A DNA stretch of 64,000 nt from Triticum aestivum (lineage: Eukaryota; Streptophyta; Magnoliopsida; Poales; Poaceae). The notes below the pieces were generated by a model, which was given only the letters and a program-made list of their open reading frames with translations, did not search any database and was not told the origin of the DNA. The stretch is taken from contig NC_057797.1 of the NCBI RefSeq assembly GCF_018294505.1, positions 126,671,116-126,735,115 of the forward strand, read 5' to 3'. Below are positions 23,430 to 36,600 of this stretch, one piece after another (position 1 is the stretch's first letter; every line of letters begins with the position of its first letter). Made by a program: the position numbers and the translations under genes.

Positions 23430-23441
23430 TGGTATCAGAGC
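23430..23441 (+). other. PBS of element S (initiator-Met tRNA type)
   Basis: TGGTATCAGAGC, the standard PBS complementary to the 3' end of initiator methionine tRNA, 3 nt after the 5' LTR end at 23426. It fixes the plus orientation of the element. Confidence 0.92.
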
Positions 23442-26400
23442 CTTCCCCGACCTTAGGAGCCCCCTGCTTGATCGAATCGCTGGCGTTGTTGAGTCTAGAA
23501 AAATGTTTTGAGTCATTTAGGATTATATATATCGGAGAGTTAGGAATTCTTTTTACTCCTCGGTCCCTTTGTCACTCTGGTGAGGCCTCCTGACGTAGAG
23601 TTTTGACTTTTCTCTTCTCAAATTTCACAAAAAAAAATTTAGGATCACGCGGGTATCTTGGAATCGTTCCGATGGTTTTGTGACGAGAACATTGTTCTTG
23701 GTGCCTCCTGACATTTAGGGGTTGTGGCAGTGTCCCGGGGAGTTGAGCTCCGAGGTGTTGTCGTCACGATTTTATTGTTGCAGTTCTGGAATACCTGAGT
23801 TTCGCCGACATCGAAAATCTCTTTTATGCAGTTGTTGGTGAGATAACCTCGACGCCACCCAGTAGTAGGGTGGGAGTTCGGGAGTATTGCCATAACTCGT
23901 ATAACGGATGCTTTTCAAAGGTTGAGGTAAACGATTTTCGAAGGTTTCTTGGTTATGTGTTGAAGGATGGATACAGCTGGATGTAGGATTTGCTAGTTTT
24001 GGGTGAGATATTATGCTTCCCCTGTATCCCCAACACCTGATTGCATAACCGGAAAGTTTCGGGAGTTTATAAGTGGGAAGTCAAGTATCTCTTAGGATAT
24101 CTTTCCGACAGATGTATGATATGAAATTGGGGTTCGATGTTTAGTGGTCCGCCTATCCATGGTTGGTTTTACATTGGTCTCGTTGTGTCTTAAAGAGTCC
24201 TTGGCTATGCTGACTCGGGGACGCTTCGTATGTCATGTGCACTGCCTTGTACATGATGGTGCTGTACGATCGAGCCCGTGTAGGCCCCACCATGAAAACT
24301 TCGGACGAAATCTCTATCATATGTTTGTTCCGGCTTATTTTGCAAGCCAATCCTTTGTTTTGTTTTGTTTTGAGTTGTGGTATTCGAGTTGCTTCGAAGT
24401 CAAGTGTTGATTCCATACCTTTCCTAAACGGTGTTCTCATACTCCGATGTGAATACTAATCCTTCCTAATTAGTCGAGATTGTCATGTCAATCCTTTCCA
24501 ACCGGTGTGATGCTCTTCAAGATGATCCTATCATTTTTTCCCAAGATCTATTCTAAGCTTTCTCAACGGTGTTTGTTTCATCCTTCCTAAGTTGCCTTTG
24601 TTTTCCCACCCTCCCACCCTTTTCCCTTCAAGGACTCGGATTTCTTAATTCGTTATCCATTTTAGGGATGTGAAGTCTCTTCTTTCTTTTCAATCAATGT
24701 TTTATCCGGTGATTCTCAGGAAGATTCTAACGGAGTTTCAAGTTCGTCACTCTTCACTCATTTTTTTCTCCGGTGGATTCAATTCATGCTTTTGGTGTTG
24801 ATCATATCCTTTCCTCGTTTCAATGCTTTCTCATGCCGGTGCACCTCTTAATCATCCACTTCTCGCTATTCAATTGTTCCGGAGTGCTCAAGATATCTCG
24901 AAGATTCGTGTTTCCACTCTGCATTTGTTCAAGATCTTTCGAGGATGTTCTCTCATTCAAGTCTTTTAATTCAGCCGGTGCAATCTCTCTCTTTAAATCT
25001 TTTCAACGATGTTTCTTGTCAGTGGACCATAACCCACAGGTCTTTTCCCAGGATCTTACCTGACTCTTCTAATTTTTCCCGGACTTACCCCTAAATTCTT
25101 TTCGAAGTTTGACGTAAGAATGATTCATTATCAGTCAAAAGTATTCCTCCAAGATTTTTCAAATTCTTTTCATCGTTGGCTCAACCTCTTCGCTTTTCAT
25201 TCTCCCGGAGTATCTCAACAATTCATGGTGGTGTTAATTGTCGTCATTCTCGGATTTTGAAGACCGAATAGGAGTTTTCTCTTAAATCTTGCTCCATTCT
25301 CTTAAATATTCGTGATTCTAACTTGTTGTCATCCTCCCATAATTGTATTCAATTGTGAGAATTCTTTCACCCATCCGGAGCAATTCAGGAGTCTTTTTAG
25401 TTTGTGCCTCCGAAGGCCATCATTTCAGATTTATTCATTCTCAGCTTTCAGCTCTCCTTCTCCAAATCTTACCGATGCTTCATTCAAGTATCCCCTAATC
25501 ATCTCGGTCTCTCTTTGTTCACTTGTATCCAAATCACCTCAAGTATCTTCATTCGTTTCCCAAATTCTTCCCGGTGAATTGTGACTTTGCTATTTTCATT
25601 TTCAATTCTTATGGTGGTTTGCTCAAGATTCTCTTCCATGGTTATCATATTAATTCATTCGTTGTTTCATCCTACCGGTGGTTCGTTGAAGACCTTCTCA
25701 AGTTTGATTTATATCTCTCTTAATATTTTCAACGAGAATAAGTAGTATGCCAAATCCGTTGTTTGTCATCAATTTAATTGGTGAAGGATGAGCATAATGT
25801 AATTCTTATTCTTGTTTCATCGAGTAAATTCAATTCTTTATTCCGGAGGTTCATCGAAAAATTCTTGGTTTCTTTTGCTCATCTTTCTTTCCCGAAGTTC
25901 CAAGCTCTCTCAATCATATTATCATGGAGATCCATCTGAATCATTGTAAGGCTTCACCTTGTGTTTTCAACTTCTCCATCCTTAGGATCATCCTTTTATT
26001 GCCGGAGTACTTCATGGAGGCTCTACATGTTGGTTCATCAAGGATTTAATTCATTCTCGAAGTGTTCGTTGAGATTTCTTTTTAGAGGAGCTCAAGTATT
26101 CTTCTTCTTGCAATCCGGAGTGCAATTCTTTCTTCCTAATCATTGGAGGTGGTATTATGTCATTCTTGATAACTTGAGTTCACGTTTCATGTTTCACAAG
26201 TTATCAGGAATGAGATATTTTAAATCCATCAATCTCGTCATTGGAATTGTCTTGGGTTATATTTCACCTAAAGCTTTTCCTTAAGGATTGTTGCTATTTA
26301 TGGTGCTTATAAAGGACCCAGTTCTTCATCTATCCTCCCGGTGAAATAGTTTCTCGTCTCCTTGTCATATCAATCCAATTCTTTTTCCCGTGAGTGGCGA

Positions 26401-26965
26401 AATTTCACCTCAAGTTTTTGGATGTTTTTCATAAGCCCACAATCAGCTTTTGTTTTCGTTGTTGATTTTTCCAACAACTCCGTTCGACCTTTCTCCTAAG
26501 GATGCCTTTTCAAGCTCAATTGTGACAGAAGTTGGCATTTTCCTCTCCATTCTTTTATTTCAATTATCTATCTTCTATTCCTTCATCTGGAGGCATTATG
26601 ATGTTGCTCTCCTCACTCATCATCTCGCATGGTGAGGATCGTGTTCTTTTCATGCTTATCCATTTTACCGGAGTGTTGTGCCCTCTACTCAAGTTCTTTT
26701 CATCTTATCAAGTCTTGTATCACTTTTCAACCAGAGTGCTGCCCGAATTTGTTCTTCCTTGTTTCTCTTTTCTAACGGAGTGTTTTCAACTTCGTTCATC
26801 TCCATTGTATTCTTTTCTTGAAATGGCTTAACCTTTTCAGGGTTCTTTGGTTTCACTCGTTTGTCAAAGAAGCAACTTAGTTTTACCTCTTCTCTTTTCC
26901 TTCCGTTTTCCCCTCCGGTGCCATTCTACATCTCGGGACAAGATCCTCTCGTAGTGGTGGAGTGT
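23442..26965 (+). other. Non-coding internal domain of element S
   Basis: About 3.5 kb without any ORF above 107 codons or any retroviral motif. From about 24480 to 26930 the sense strand is pyrimidine-rich and carries a degenerate repeated core CCGG(A/T)G, usually in a TTC-rich context, at least 15 times at irregular spacing (24502, 24706, 24770 and 24881 near the start; 26670 and 26920 at the end). The segment before the 3' LTR ('gtagtggtggagtg') is the likely PPT. In LARDs this domain is thought to provide RNA structure for packaging; I cannot test that here. Confidence 0.75.
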
Positions 26966-27930
26966 TGTGACGCCCCGAGACCATCGCGCCAGGTGTCTTC
27001 TAGTGATTCGCTGTTGTTGCCATGTCATTCGCTTGCGTGTTGCATCTTGTCATGTCATCATGTGCATTGCATCATCATGTTTTCAAAACTTACATCCGTC
27101 CCGGCCTCCTAGTTCCGTCTGTTGTCCGTTCTGAGTCCAGACACACTTGCACGCGCCCGCGGCACGTCCGAAATAGTATTTTATAAGTGGCCGGAAAATG
27201 TTCTTGGAATGGGTTGAAAGTTGGCATGCGGTGTTGATATAGTGTAGATAAGCCGCCTGCCAAGTTTCATCTCATTCAGAGTTCATTTGACGACCCAACG
27301 ATTAACTATAGCGGCAGTATAACCGGTCAAACGTCGGACGTTTTCGGTCTCCGAAAATAGTCGCCGGATCTCTCTCTTCTCTCCTCCCAGCCCAAGGCTT
27401 TCTGCACGGCCCACTACCATTCACCGCCAGGCCCTACCTAACCTCTCTCGTCAGCCCGCGACCCTCCTCACGCGCGCGTCCGAAAGCTGTCCCGGACCCG
27501 ACCTGGGCAGACGTCACCGTTGGGTCTGGATCATCCCCAAACATCTACAAAACATCTCCGTTTTGTTAATTGAACTTCCTAACATATAGTTTTCTCGGCC
27601 GTCCGATTATAATCGTAGGGACGAGATAGCCCTACCCTTATCCCTACTATATATATCTAGTCAAACCACTAATTTCTAGGGATCCTACCCTAGCGCCGCC
27701 GCCACTCTCTCGGGACCCCCCCAGATCCTATCCATCGAATCCCCGCAATCGGTGCTCTCCTGTGGATCCCCTCGATCCACCAACCAGCACAGCACCCCGC
27801 GGTAACAATCCTCCTCCTCGCTCGATCCCAAGTGGGAGGACCCTGACGCCTCCTCATCCCCGCCGGAGATCGGACCTCGCCGGAGATGAGTTCCCCGCTG
27901 TGCCCTGCTCCCTTCATTCCCCACCTGCTA

Positions 27931-27965
<35 letters not shown>

Positions 27966-30052
27966 CGCTGCTCTCTCTCTGTTGTCTTCGCGGCGCCGCC
28001 ATGGAGGTCCTAGCTCCAACCCGTAGCAGCTGCGCTACCGGAGTCACCATCACCTCGCCTCCCCTGCAGGAACCGAACAACATCGCCGCCCATGGAACTC
28101 CTCGCTGTGGACATGGAGCCCCAAGTCCCACCGCCCGGATCTGGTGCCGTTGTCGTCCCTGCGCCGACGACCCAGCCGCGCGCCTAGTTTTCTCCTGCAT
28201 CGCGTGAGTCGCCGAACCTCCTTGCGTCGAGCACCACGAGCAGGACGTCCCATCGCGGCCATCTTCCTCCTTGGTTCTCCTTCCTACTCCTCCTCACCTT
28301 CCTCTCCTTTCATTTGTCCCTGCCATGGCCTCTCTCCTCACGCCACTCTCTCTGCAGTAGCAGGACCTGCCACCTCGCCGCTTTTCCCTTCCCTGCCTCT
28401 GCGCACGTCCGCATGCCCGTGCCGAGTCGAGCTTGGACTTGAGCGCCCTGCCGCTCCCAGCCTTCCAGCGCCCTTGGATCAACACTGCTTCTCCTTCCGG
28501 CACGCCCGCCACCGCATACGGAGTCATGCCGTGCCGTCGTTGCTCGCCGGCGACGATGCCATCTCCTCTGTTTCCGTAGAAGAAGCCAAGCCAGGGCCCC
28601 TAACTGTTTAAGAGCAGCTCGGCCGCACCTTTATCCAAATCCCCTGATCCTAGCCCAGTGGTTGAAACCTCTCCCACTTACCTTGCAGACCCAGGTTTGA
28701 ATCCCCGTCGGGCCACTTGTGAAGTGCCCATTTTTTTTACCATTTTGGTCTGTATGACAGTGGGACCCCACTCGTCATTCTCTCTATCCACACACCCCTC
28801 TCCACACCCACACTCCTGCCCTCTCACCCGAACTAGGCCTTGGCCCAAAGTGAGAAACCCTCACCCAGATCCAGATTTGGCCCGATATGTTTTCCCTTGG
28901 TTTTACCATTCGCCACCTAGCCTCGTTTTCCCTTGGATTAGGCCAGCCCAAGGGTCATCTTTATTTTAAACCCCCGGGCCAGTGCTTGTCTAAGTGTTGG
29001 TCCAACCCAGAGAACCGTGCGGGGCCGTCCCTTGGCAGCCTGGGTTACGTTGGCTCCCGTACGCTTAGCTTATCCGGTGTGCCCTGAGTACGAGATATGT
29101 GCAGCTTCTATCGGGATTTGTCGGCACAGCGGGTGGTCTTGCTGGACTTGTTTTACCATTGTCGAGGATGTCTTGTAACCGAGATGCCGAGTCTGATCGG
29201 ATTGTCTTGGGAGAAGGAATATCCTTCGTTGACCATGAGAGCTTGTGATGGGCTAAGTTGGGACACCCCTGCAGGGATTTGAACTTTCGAAAGCCGTGCC
29301 CGCGGTTATGGGCAGATGGGAATTTGTTAATGTCTGGTTGTAGAAAACCTGAAACTTAACTTAATTAAAATGCACCAACCGCGTGTGTAACCGTGATGAT
29401 CTCTTCTCGGCGGAGTCCGGGAAGTGAACACGGTGTTGGAGTAATGTTTGACGTAGGTTGTTCTAGGATCACTTCTTGATCATAGTTTATCGACTGTGCT
29501 TTTGCCTTCTCTTCTTGCTCTCTTTTGCGTATGTTAGCCTCCAAATATGCTAGTCGCTTGCTGCAGCTCCACCTCATACCTTTTACCCTTCCTATAAGCT
29601 TAAATAGTCTTGATCGCGAGGGTGTGAGATTGCTGAGTCCCCGTGACTCACAGATTACTTCCAAAACCAGTTTGCAGGTGCCGATGAAACCGTGCAGGTC
29701 ACGCAACCGAGCTCAAGGAGGAGCTCGATGAAGTTCGTGTTCGTTATGTGGCTCCGTTTCTAGTTGATTAGTAGTGGAGCCCAGTTGGGACGATCGGGGA
29801 TCTGTGTCGCATTTGGGGTAGTCTTCTTTTATTTTGGTTCCGTAGTCGGACCTTGATGGTATCTGGATGATGTAATGCTTTATTCATGTATTGTTTGAAG
29901 TGGCGATTGTAAGCCAACTATGTATCTCTTTACCTTATGTATTAAATGGGTTGTGTGAAGATTACCTCACTTGCGACATTGCTTTCAATGCGGCTATGCC
30001 TCGAAGTCGTTCTTCGACACGTGGGAGATATAGCCGCATCGAGGGCGTTACA
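26966..30052 (+). repeat. 3' LTR of element S (3,087 bp, internally deleted)
   Basis: Starts TGTGACGCCCCG and ends GTTACA, followed by the TSD GGAGA. Compared with the 5' LTR it lacks about 1.7 kb: the text jumps near 28893 from the equivalent of 20540 to that of 22268. A CT microsatellite (27929-27964) is longer than in the 5' LTR. TATA is at 27648-27656 and the Pol III-like unit at 28651-28738. Confidence 0.87.
28651..28738 (+). promoter_or_regulatory. Pol III-like unit in the S 3' LTR
   Basis: Second copy of the A box TAGCCCAGTGG (28651-28661), B box (28694-28704, one CpG transition from consensus) and T8 (28731-28738). It shows that the unit was part of the LTR at insertion and is not a later SINE arrival in one LTR. 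Confidence 0.5.
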
Positions 30053-32396
30053 GGAGATGCCCACTGATTGATGTTAATGCAAGGAGTAGGGATTGCCATG
30101 CAATGGATGCACTAGAGCTATAAATGTATGAAAGCTCAACAAAAGAAACTAGTGGGTGTGCATCCAACTTGCTTGCTCACGAAGACCTAGGGCACTTGAG
30201 GAGGCCCATTGTTGGAATATACAAGCCAAGTTCTATAATGAAAAATTCCCACTGGTATATGAAAGTGACAAAACAAGAGACTCTCTAACATGAAGATTAA
30301 GGTGCTACTTTGAAGCACAAGTGTGGCAAAGGATAGTAACATTGTCCCTTCTCTCTTTTTTATCTCATTTTTTTCTTTTTTTCTCTTTTTTGGGCCTTCT
30401 CTTTTTTATGGCCTTTCTTTTTTTATTCCTCACTTGGGACAATGCTCTAGAAAATGACGATCATCACACTTCTATTTACTTACAACTCAATGATTACAAC
30501 TCGATACTAGAACAAAAGATGACTCTATATGAATGCCTCCAGCGGTGTACCGGGATATGCAATGGACTAAGAGTGACATGTATGAAAGAATTATGAACGG
30601 TGGCTTTGCCACAAATACTATGTCAACTACATGATCATGCTGAGCAATATGACAATAATGAATGTGTCATGATGAACGGAATGATGGAAAGTTGCATGGC
30701 AATATATCTCGGAATGGCTATGGAAATGCCATAATAGGTAGGTATGGTGGCTTTTTTGAGGAAGATATAAGGAGGTTTATGTGTGAAAGAGCATATCATA
30801 TCACGGGATTTGGATGCACCGGCGAAGTTTGCGCCAACTCTCAATGTGAGAAAGGGCAATGCACGGTACCGAAGAGGCTAGCAAGGATGGAAGGGTGAGA
30901 GTGCGTACAATCCATGGACTCAACATTAGTCATAAAGAACTCACATACTTATTGCAAAAATCTACAAGTCATCAAAAACCTCGGTACTACGCGCATGCTC
31001 CTAGGGGGATAAATTGGTAGGAAAAGACCATCGCTCGTCCCCGATCGCCACTCATAAGGAAGACAATCAAATAACACCTCATGTTTCAAATTTGTTTCAT
31101 AACATTTACCATACGTGCATGCTACGGGATTTGCAAACTTCAACACAAGCATTTCTCAATTTCACAACTACTCAACTAGCACGACTTTGATATTATTACC
31201 TCCGTATCTCAAAACAATCATCAAGCATCAAACTTCTCTTAGTATTCAAAACACTCTTAAGAAAATTTTACTAATCTCGAAGACCTAGCATATTAGGATT
31301 TTAAGAAAATTACCATGCTATTAAGACTCTCAAAATAATCTAAGTAAAGCATGATAGATCAATAGTTTCTGTAAAACAAATCCACCTCCGTGCTCTAAAA
31401 GATATAAGTGAAGTACTAGAGCAAAACTATATAACTCAAAAGATATAAGCGAAGCACATAGAGTATTCTAACAAATTCCAAATCATGTATGGCTCTCTAA
31501 AAAGGTGTGTACAGCAAGGATGATTGTGGTAAACTAACAAGCAAAGGCTCAAATCATACAAGACGCTCCAAGTAAAACACATATCATGTGGCGAATAAAA
31601 ATATAGCTTCAAGTAAAGTTACCGATAGAAGTAGACGAAAGAGGGGATGCCTTCCGGGGCATCCCCAAGCTTTGGCTTTTAGGTGTCCTTAGATTATCTT
31701 GGGGGTGCCATGGGCATCCCCAAGCTTAGGCTCTTGCCACTCCTTGTTCCATAATCCATCAAATCTTTACCCAAGACTTGAAAACTTCACAACACAAAAC
31801 TTAAAGTAGAAAATCTCGTGAGCTCCGTTAGCGAAAGAAAATAAAATACCACTTCAAGGTACTGTAATGAACTCATTCTTTATTTATATTGGTGTTATAC
31901 CTACTGTATTAAAACTTCTCTATGGTTTATAAACTATTTTACTAGCCATATATTCATCAAAATAAGCGAACAACACACGAAAAACAGAATCTGTCAAAAA
32001 CAGAACAGTCTGTAGTAATCTGTAGGTAGCGCAAGATCTGGAACCCCAAAAATTCTAAAATAAATTGCTGGACGTGAGGAATTTATCTATTAATCATCTG
32101 CAAAAAGAATTAACTAAATATCATTTTCCAAATAAAAATTACAGCAGTTCTCGTGAGCACTAAAGTTTCTGTTTTTTTACAGCTTGATCGCAAAGACTTC
32201 CCCCCCAAGTCTTCCCAACGGTTCTACTTGGCACAAACACTAATTAAACACAGAAAACACAACCAAAACTGAGGCTAGATAAATTATTTATTACTAAACA
32301 GGAGCAAAAAGCAAGGAATAAAAATAAAATTGGGTTGCCTCCCAACAAGCGCTATCGTTTAACGCCCCTAGCTAGGCATAACAAGCAAGAATAGAT
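30053..32396 (-). other. Non-coding 3' internal region of element W
   Basis: About 2.3 kb aligning with 3160-5463 of element A and with the X1 interior. It has two PPT-like motifs (31659-31672, 31714-31727) and the AGATATAAGTGAAG-type repeats near 31400-31455. It carries the second GGAGA TSD copy at 30053. No ORF is supportable. Confidence 0.75.
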
Positions 32397-32847
32397 CTAG
32401 GTATTGCCATCTTTAGTAGGCAATCCATAAGTGGCTCTCATAATAGATTCATAAGGTAATTTAATTTTCTTTCTAGGAAAGTATTCCATGCCTTTCCTTA
32501 ATGGAAATTGGAATCTAATATTTCCTTCCTTCATATCAATAATTGCACAAATCATTATAAGGAAAGGTCTACAAAGAATAATAGGACATGAAGAATTGCA
32601 ATCTATGTAAAGAACAATAAAATCTACGGGCACATAATTCCTATTTGCAATAATAAGAACATCATTAATTCTTCCCATAGGTTTCTTAATAGTGGAATCC
32701 GCAAGGTGCAAGTTTAGAGAGCAATCATCAAAATCACGGAAACCTAACAAATCACACAAAGTATTTGGAATCGTGGAAACACTAGCACCAAAATCACATA
32801 AAGCATAGCATTCATGATCTTTAATTTTAATTTTAATAGTTGGTTCC
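32397..32847 (-). pseudogene. Protease end of the W gag-PR gene (downstream of the F insertion)
   Basis: The C-terminal part of the same gene that begins at 63925. It starts at the F insertion site (TSD GTTCC, 32843-32847) and reads YALCDFGASVS, the aspartic-protease active-site region, then CRPFL and the C-terminal GLPTKDGNT ending at the stop at 32397. The usual CDLGAS appears as CDFGAS and GRPF as CRPF, so the protease may have been defective before interruption. The coding sequence is cut by 29.4 kb of inserted DNA. Confidence 0.85.
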
Positions 32848-33365
32848 TGTCGTGGGTTTGTCATGGCAGATGTCCTCGTGAAAGGACCTAGTCGTGGAGC
32901 CATCGCAATGGGTTAGCTTAAAGGGGTTAAACCGGACAAGGGGACACGGGGAGTTTATACTAGTTCGGCCCCTTCGATGAAGGTAAAAGCCTACGTCTAG
33001 TTGTGATTGGTATTGCTAGGGTGTCGATGACCAGGGAGCGAATCCGCTTTTACTGGCTCTCGAGTTGTTGTCTGTTGTCCCTAAACTGTTGTCGGGTCGT
33101 CCCTTTATATACATAGGTTGACGCCCGCCGGTTTACAGAGTCCTGAAGCCGGATCATAAATGTGTCCGGTTTGGTCTCTACACTTCCTATCTTACAATGC
33201 AAGTTACATAATTAGGTCAGTTTACATCTACAGGCCTTAACTCGCCTCTGGGCCTTGTGCCTTCATAAAGCGCCATCATTCTTACGTCTTCATGGGCTTC
33301 TAATCTTCATAAAGCTAATCCAGCTACTCCTGGCCGGTTTACGTCCTGTAGTAATATCCCTAACA
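32848..33365 (-). repeat. 3' LTR of element F (518 bp)
   Basis: Plus-strand termini TGTCGTGGG at 32848 and CTAACA at 33365. TATA box at 33104-33111 (minus-strand TATATAAA). The purine-rich 'tctggggccta' directly inside the internal domain (about 33366-33378, minus) is the likely PPT. Confidence 0.9.
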
Positions 33366-33628
33366 TTAGGCCCCAGATTGGTTTGAACTTGTTCATGTCA
33401 ATCTTCAACACTTAGAAAAATTCCTCCCTTTTCATCTTTGCATAGATCTTGTAAACCTTCGGGATGTCATCCTCCAGATTTGTAGTAAACCATCGTGACA
33501 TCATCCTGTTCATTAAAGCCGAAGATACCCTTTATTAATGAGCATCCAACAATAGAGGCAACAATCTCGTTATCTATCCATTTTTTGGGCTCCTCGATTC
33601 TCGCGCCCGTCACTTATCTCTTTACCCT

Positions 33629-33636
33629 TATAAATA
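33629..33636 (+). promoter_or_regulatory. TATA box of the antisense gene in F
   Basis: TATAAATA in the context 'ccttataaatagaggcgg', a textbook plant TATA box on the strand opposite to F. A start site would fall near 33660, followed by a C/T-rich leader and a good splice donor (A/GTAAGT, GT at 33819-33820). It lies about 790 bp upstream of the first coding ATG. Confidence 0.65.
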
Positions 33637-33659
33637 GAGGCGGAGGACCCCATTCTTTT

Positions 33660-36600
33660 CTTTCCGTTGCCTCTTCATCCCTTCTTCTTCCCCGTGACGT
33701 CTCCGCACTCGAGCGCCGCCGCCATCGTCAAGCCTCGCCTCTGCCTCACCGTCGGCCGCTGCATCAACTTGTTCGTACCAAAGCACCGCAACACACCTCC
33801 GCTGCTTCCGCGGCCGCAGTAAGTCCTTCCCTCCTTCCTCTCTAGATCCATTAGGGTTCTGACAAGTTCATGGCATTCCTTTCTCGTTCTTTGCCAGTCC
33901 TTAGACAATAGACCTTAGGCTTGATACGCTCCGTGCGATAGTTCTAGTGCTCCCCTTCTTGGTTGTTTTAAATCAAGACTTTATACGCATAAAAAACCTT
34001 GATCTATACTGTCATGAACCGCTCCAGGACCAACTTTTTTAGGTCTAAATCTTTTTCTTTTCCTGACTTGTGGTAGATCCAAAATGCCCATGTGATCCTG
34101 TGAAACCTGTTTTTACCTTATTTAACCCTCTTCGCCTTAGATCTGTATCCTCTTTACCATCTAGGCGGTTTACCCTTGCAAAAACAATCTATCTCATACC
34201 ATTAGTCCCCTAGTAAACCGGCAAACCTTCTTTACGTTGATTGTAATAGTCCGGTTTAACAACACATGTATGCCCTTGATATGTCCTTGTCATTCATTAT
34301 TGTATTAATCTCCGGTTTACGTAATTTCACATATATGTATATCTTTATTCCATTGCATCTTGCGTACCACCGTGAATGATTTGTAAATCGGCATTTCTTT
34401 TCCAGCTTTTTGTTTCACAATGGCCAAACAGTTTGTCGCTTGCAACTGGGCTCGTTCCCGGGTCACCGAGGAACAGTTGAACGGAATGGTCAGTATCGGC
34501 ACCTTGCCTAAGAAAACTGAAATTCGATGGCGAGCTCCAGGAACAGAAAATCCTCCAACCCCGAGGCAGGGTGAGGTTGTGGTCTTTGTCGACCACATAG
34601 GCCGTGGTTTCAAACCGCCAGGGTTAAAGTTTTACTGAGATGTGCTTTCCAGTTTCCAACTCCATCCTCAAGATATCGGACCCAACTCTGTGTCCAATAT
34701 ATGCAACTTCCAAGTCTTTTGTGAAGTGTACTTACAAGAAGAACCAACTGCTGAGTTGTTCCGGGACTTTTTTCATCTGAACTGGCGTACAGAATTTGTA
34801 AACGGTCCTAACACTGAGCTTGGTGGTGTCTCTGTTCAAAAGCGGAAGGCAGTTGAATTCCCTCACACCAAACTACACAATCACCCTAAGGAATGGAACC
34901 AGACTTGGTTCTACTGCGTAGATACCTCTCCTGAAGATGAGAACCCTCTTCCAGGCTACCGTGATCACCGGCTTTCCAACACTCATCCAATGCCGCAACG
35001 TTTAAGTTCTGTGGAACAGGCCAAATATGCCCCTCAACTCGCCAAGCTCCGGGCCTTTATGGCCAACGGTTTAACAGGCGTTGATTTTGTGCGTTGCTGG
35101 ATATCTTGGAGTGTCTTGCCACTAAGCCGCCGCCCCGGTTTAATGTGTGAGTACACCGGTGAATTACAAGACCCCCAACGCCACATCAATATCCAGGTAA
35201 CCAATGAAGAGGTCACTGAAAGCGTCAAGAAGATTTTAAATGAATCGGAATCAGTCTATCGCCAAACCGGCCTGAACCCCTTCTACACTCAAAATAAACC
35301 GCCTACTGTAAGCATTATGCTTCCTTTTTATCTTTGATATCTTTAAATTATCCAATTTGTAAACTTTCTTCTGTTTGTGTATAAACAGGGTGATGATCCC
35401 TTCTAGAAGCGGAAATCCGCAGATAAAGCGGCAGAGCCATCCCGTCCCAAAACCAAAGCCGTCAAGCGTACCTCAAAGCAGAAAACGGCTGACCGGATCA
35501 ACATGGAACTTGATGAAGATGCCGATCATCCAAAAGTTGAGGTAGAACTTGACTCACTTGACTCCCTTTTCATGCACCTCATTAACAATGATCTTTGTCA
35601 GGAGGACGTAGAGGGCAGCCAGGCTAATGATGTAGAGGTAATTACCCTTTCCTCCGGTTCAGACTCTATGCCAACACACAAAAAACCCATCAAGCAGTCC
35701 AGAAAGTAAGCTTTTCTCATCCTCTTGCTTACTTTGATCCAACATTTATTTTGAAGACGCAGCAGCATGAAGCTCGCCGGACAACCCGGCACAATGGCCA
35801 ATAGGTCACTTCGGCCGGTCTACCTGATACTCCGGTTCGGAAGCGCCGATCTGAGGTCTCTCCCACTTCTGACAATTCTTATCCCAAGGCAGGTTATTTC
35901 AGACAACCTCTTAATCCGTCTGATTCAAATTATCAGGTGACACCTCCCTCATCCTCTGGCGAATCAACAACAACCCAACTCCCTCCTCTTAAAACTATAG
36001 CTGGGTAAGTATTCAAACCCTTTCTTCAAATGTGTTGCAAATCTTGAATAAGATGCTAAACCTTCTTTTGATTTTGTTTGCAGAGCCAAAGCTAGACCCA
36101 GCAAGAAAGCTCGGGTCAACAATCCATCAGAAGATCAGGCAATTTTTGGAGAAGAGCAAATAGGTGAACCAGACCAAACTCGTGAACTGGAGGGTCCTCA
36201 TCCTGAAGCTACCTTTGATGAACCGCCCCTTCCAGACCAGAATATTGATGAACAACCAGAAGTTGATCCTGCTGTGCCTGACACTGAACCGGCAGCTCCA
36301 AACCAGGCTAGTCCGGTGAGAGATACTGATACTCCATCATCACCCGCAAAAACTACTGAAGGCCAAGGAGATGATGTTATCATTATTGGCATGGGCCACA
36401 GCTCTCCTGGCCACCCTGTAATCTTGGCCCAACATAGCGCCAAAGAAGAGCGTGCTGCTAGGGAAAAGGGTAAATGGAGCACTGACTTATCAAGCTATGC
36501 TCATCTCAGTGCTGAAGAACTTCACTCCGGTTTCTTAAACCGTCTGCACTCAAACCGTGACTATGAAGCCGGTTTGGTGAACCTGATGAAGGAACGCTAT

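Larger units (their letters stand above)
18619..30052 (+). mobile_element. Element S: LARD-type non-autonomous retrotransposon (likely Sukkula-like)
   Basis: Complete plus-strand element of 11,434 bp with the perfect TSD GGAGA (18614-18618 and 30053-30057). 5' LTR 18619-23426 (4,808 bp), PBS TGGTATCAGAGC at 23430-23441, internal domain 23427-26965 (3,539 bp), 3' LTR 26966-30052 (3,087 bp). The termini TGTGACGCC...TTACA match in both LTRs. The internal domain encodes nothing recognisable. Published large retrotransposon derivatives (LARDs) of barley relatives have LTRs near 4.5 kb, a conserved non-coding interior near 3.5 kb and an initiator-Met PBS, and this element fits that description. Confidence 0.88.

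Noticed and set aside
27929..27964. CT microsatellite as a regulatory element
   Set aside because: Differs in length between the two LTRs and looks like ordinary slippage.
33366..34419. Sense-strand coding sequence near the 3' LTR of F
   Set aside because: No minus-strand ORF of note; this region is better explained as promoter, leader exon and first intron of the antisense gene.
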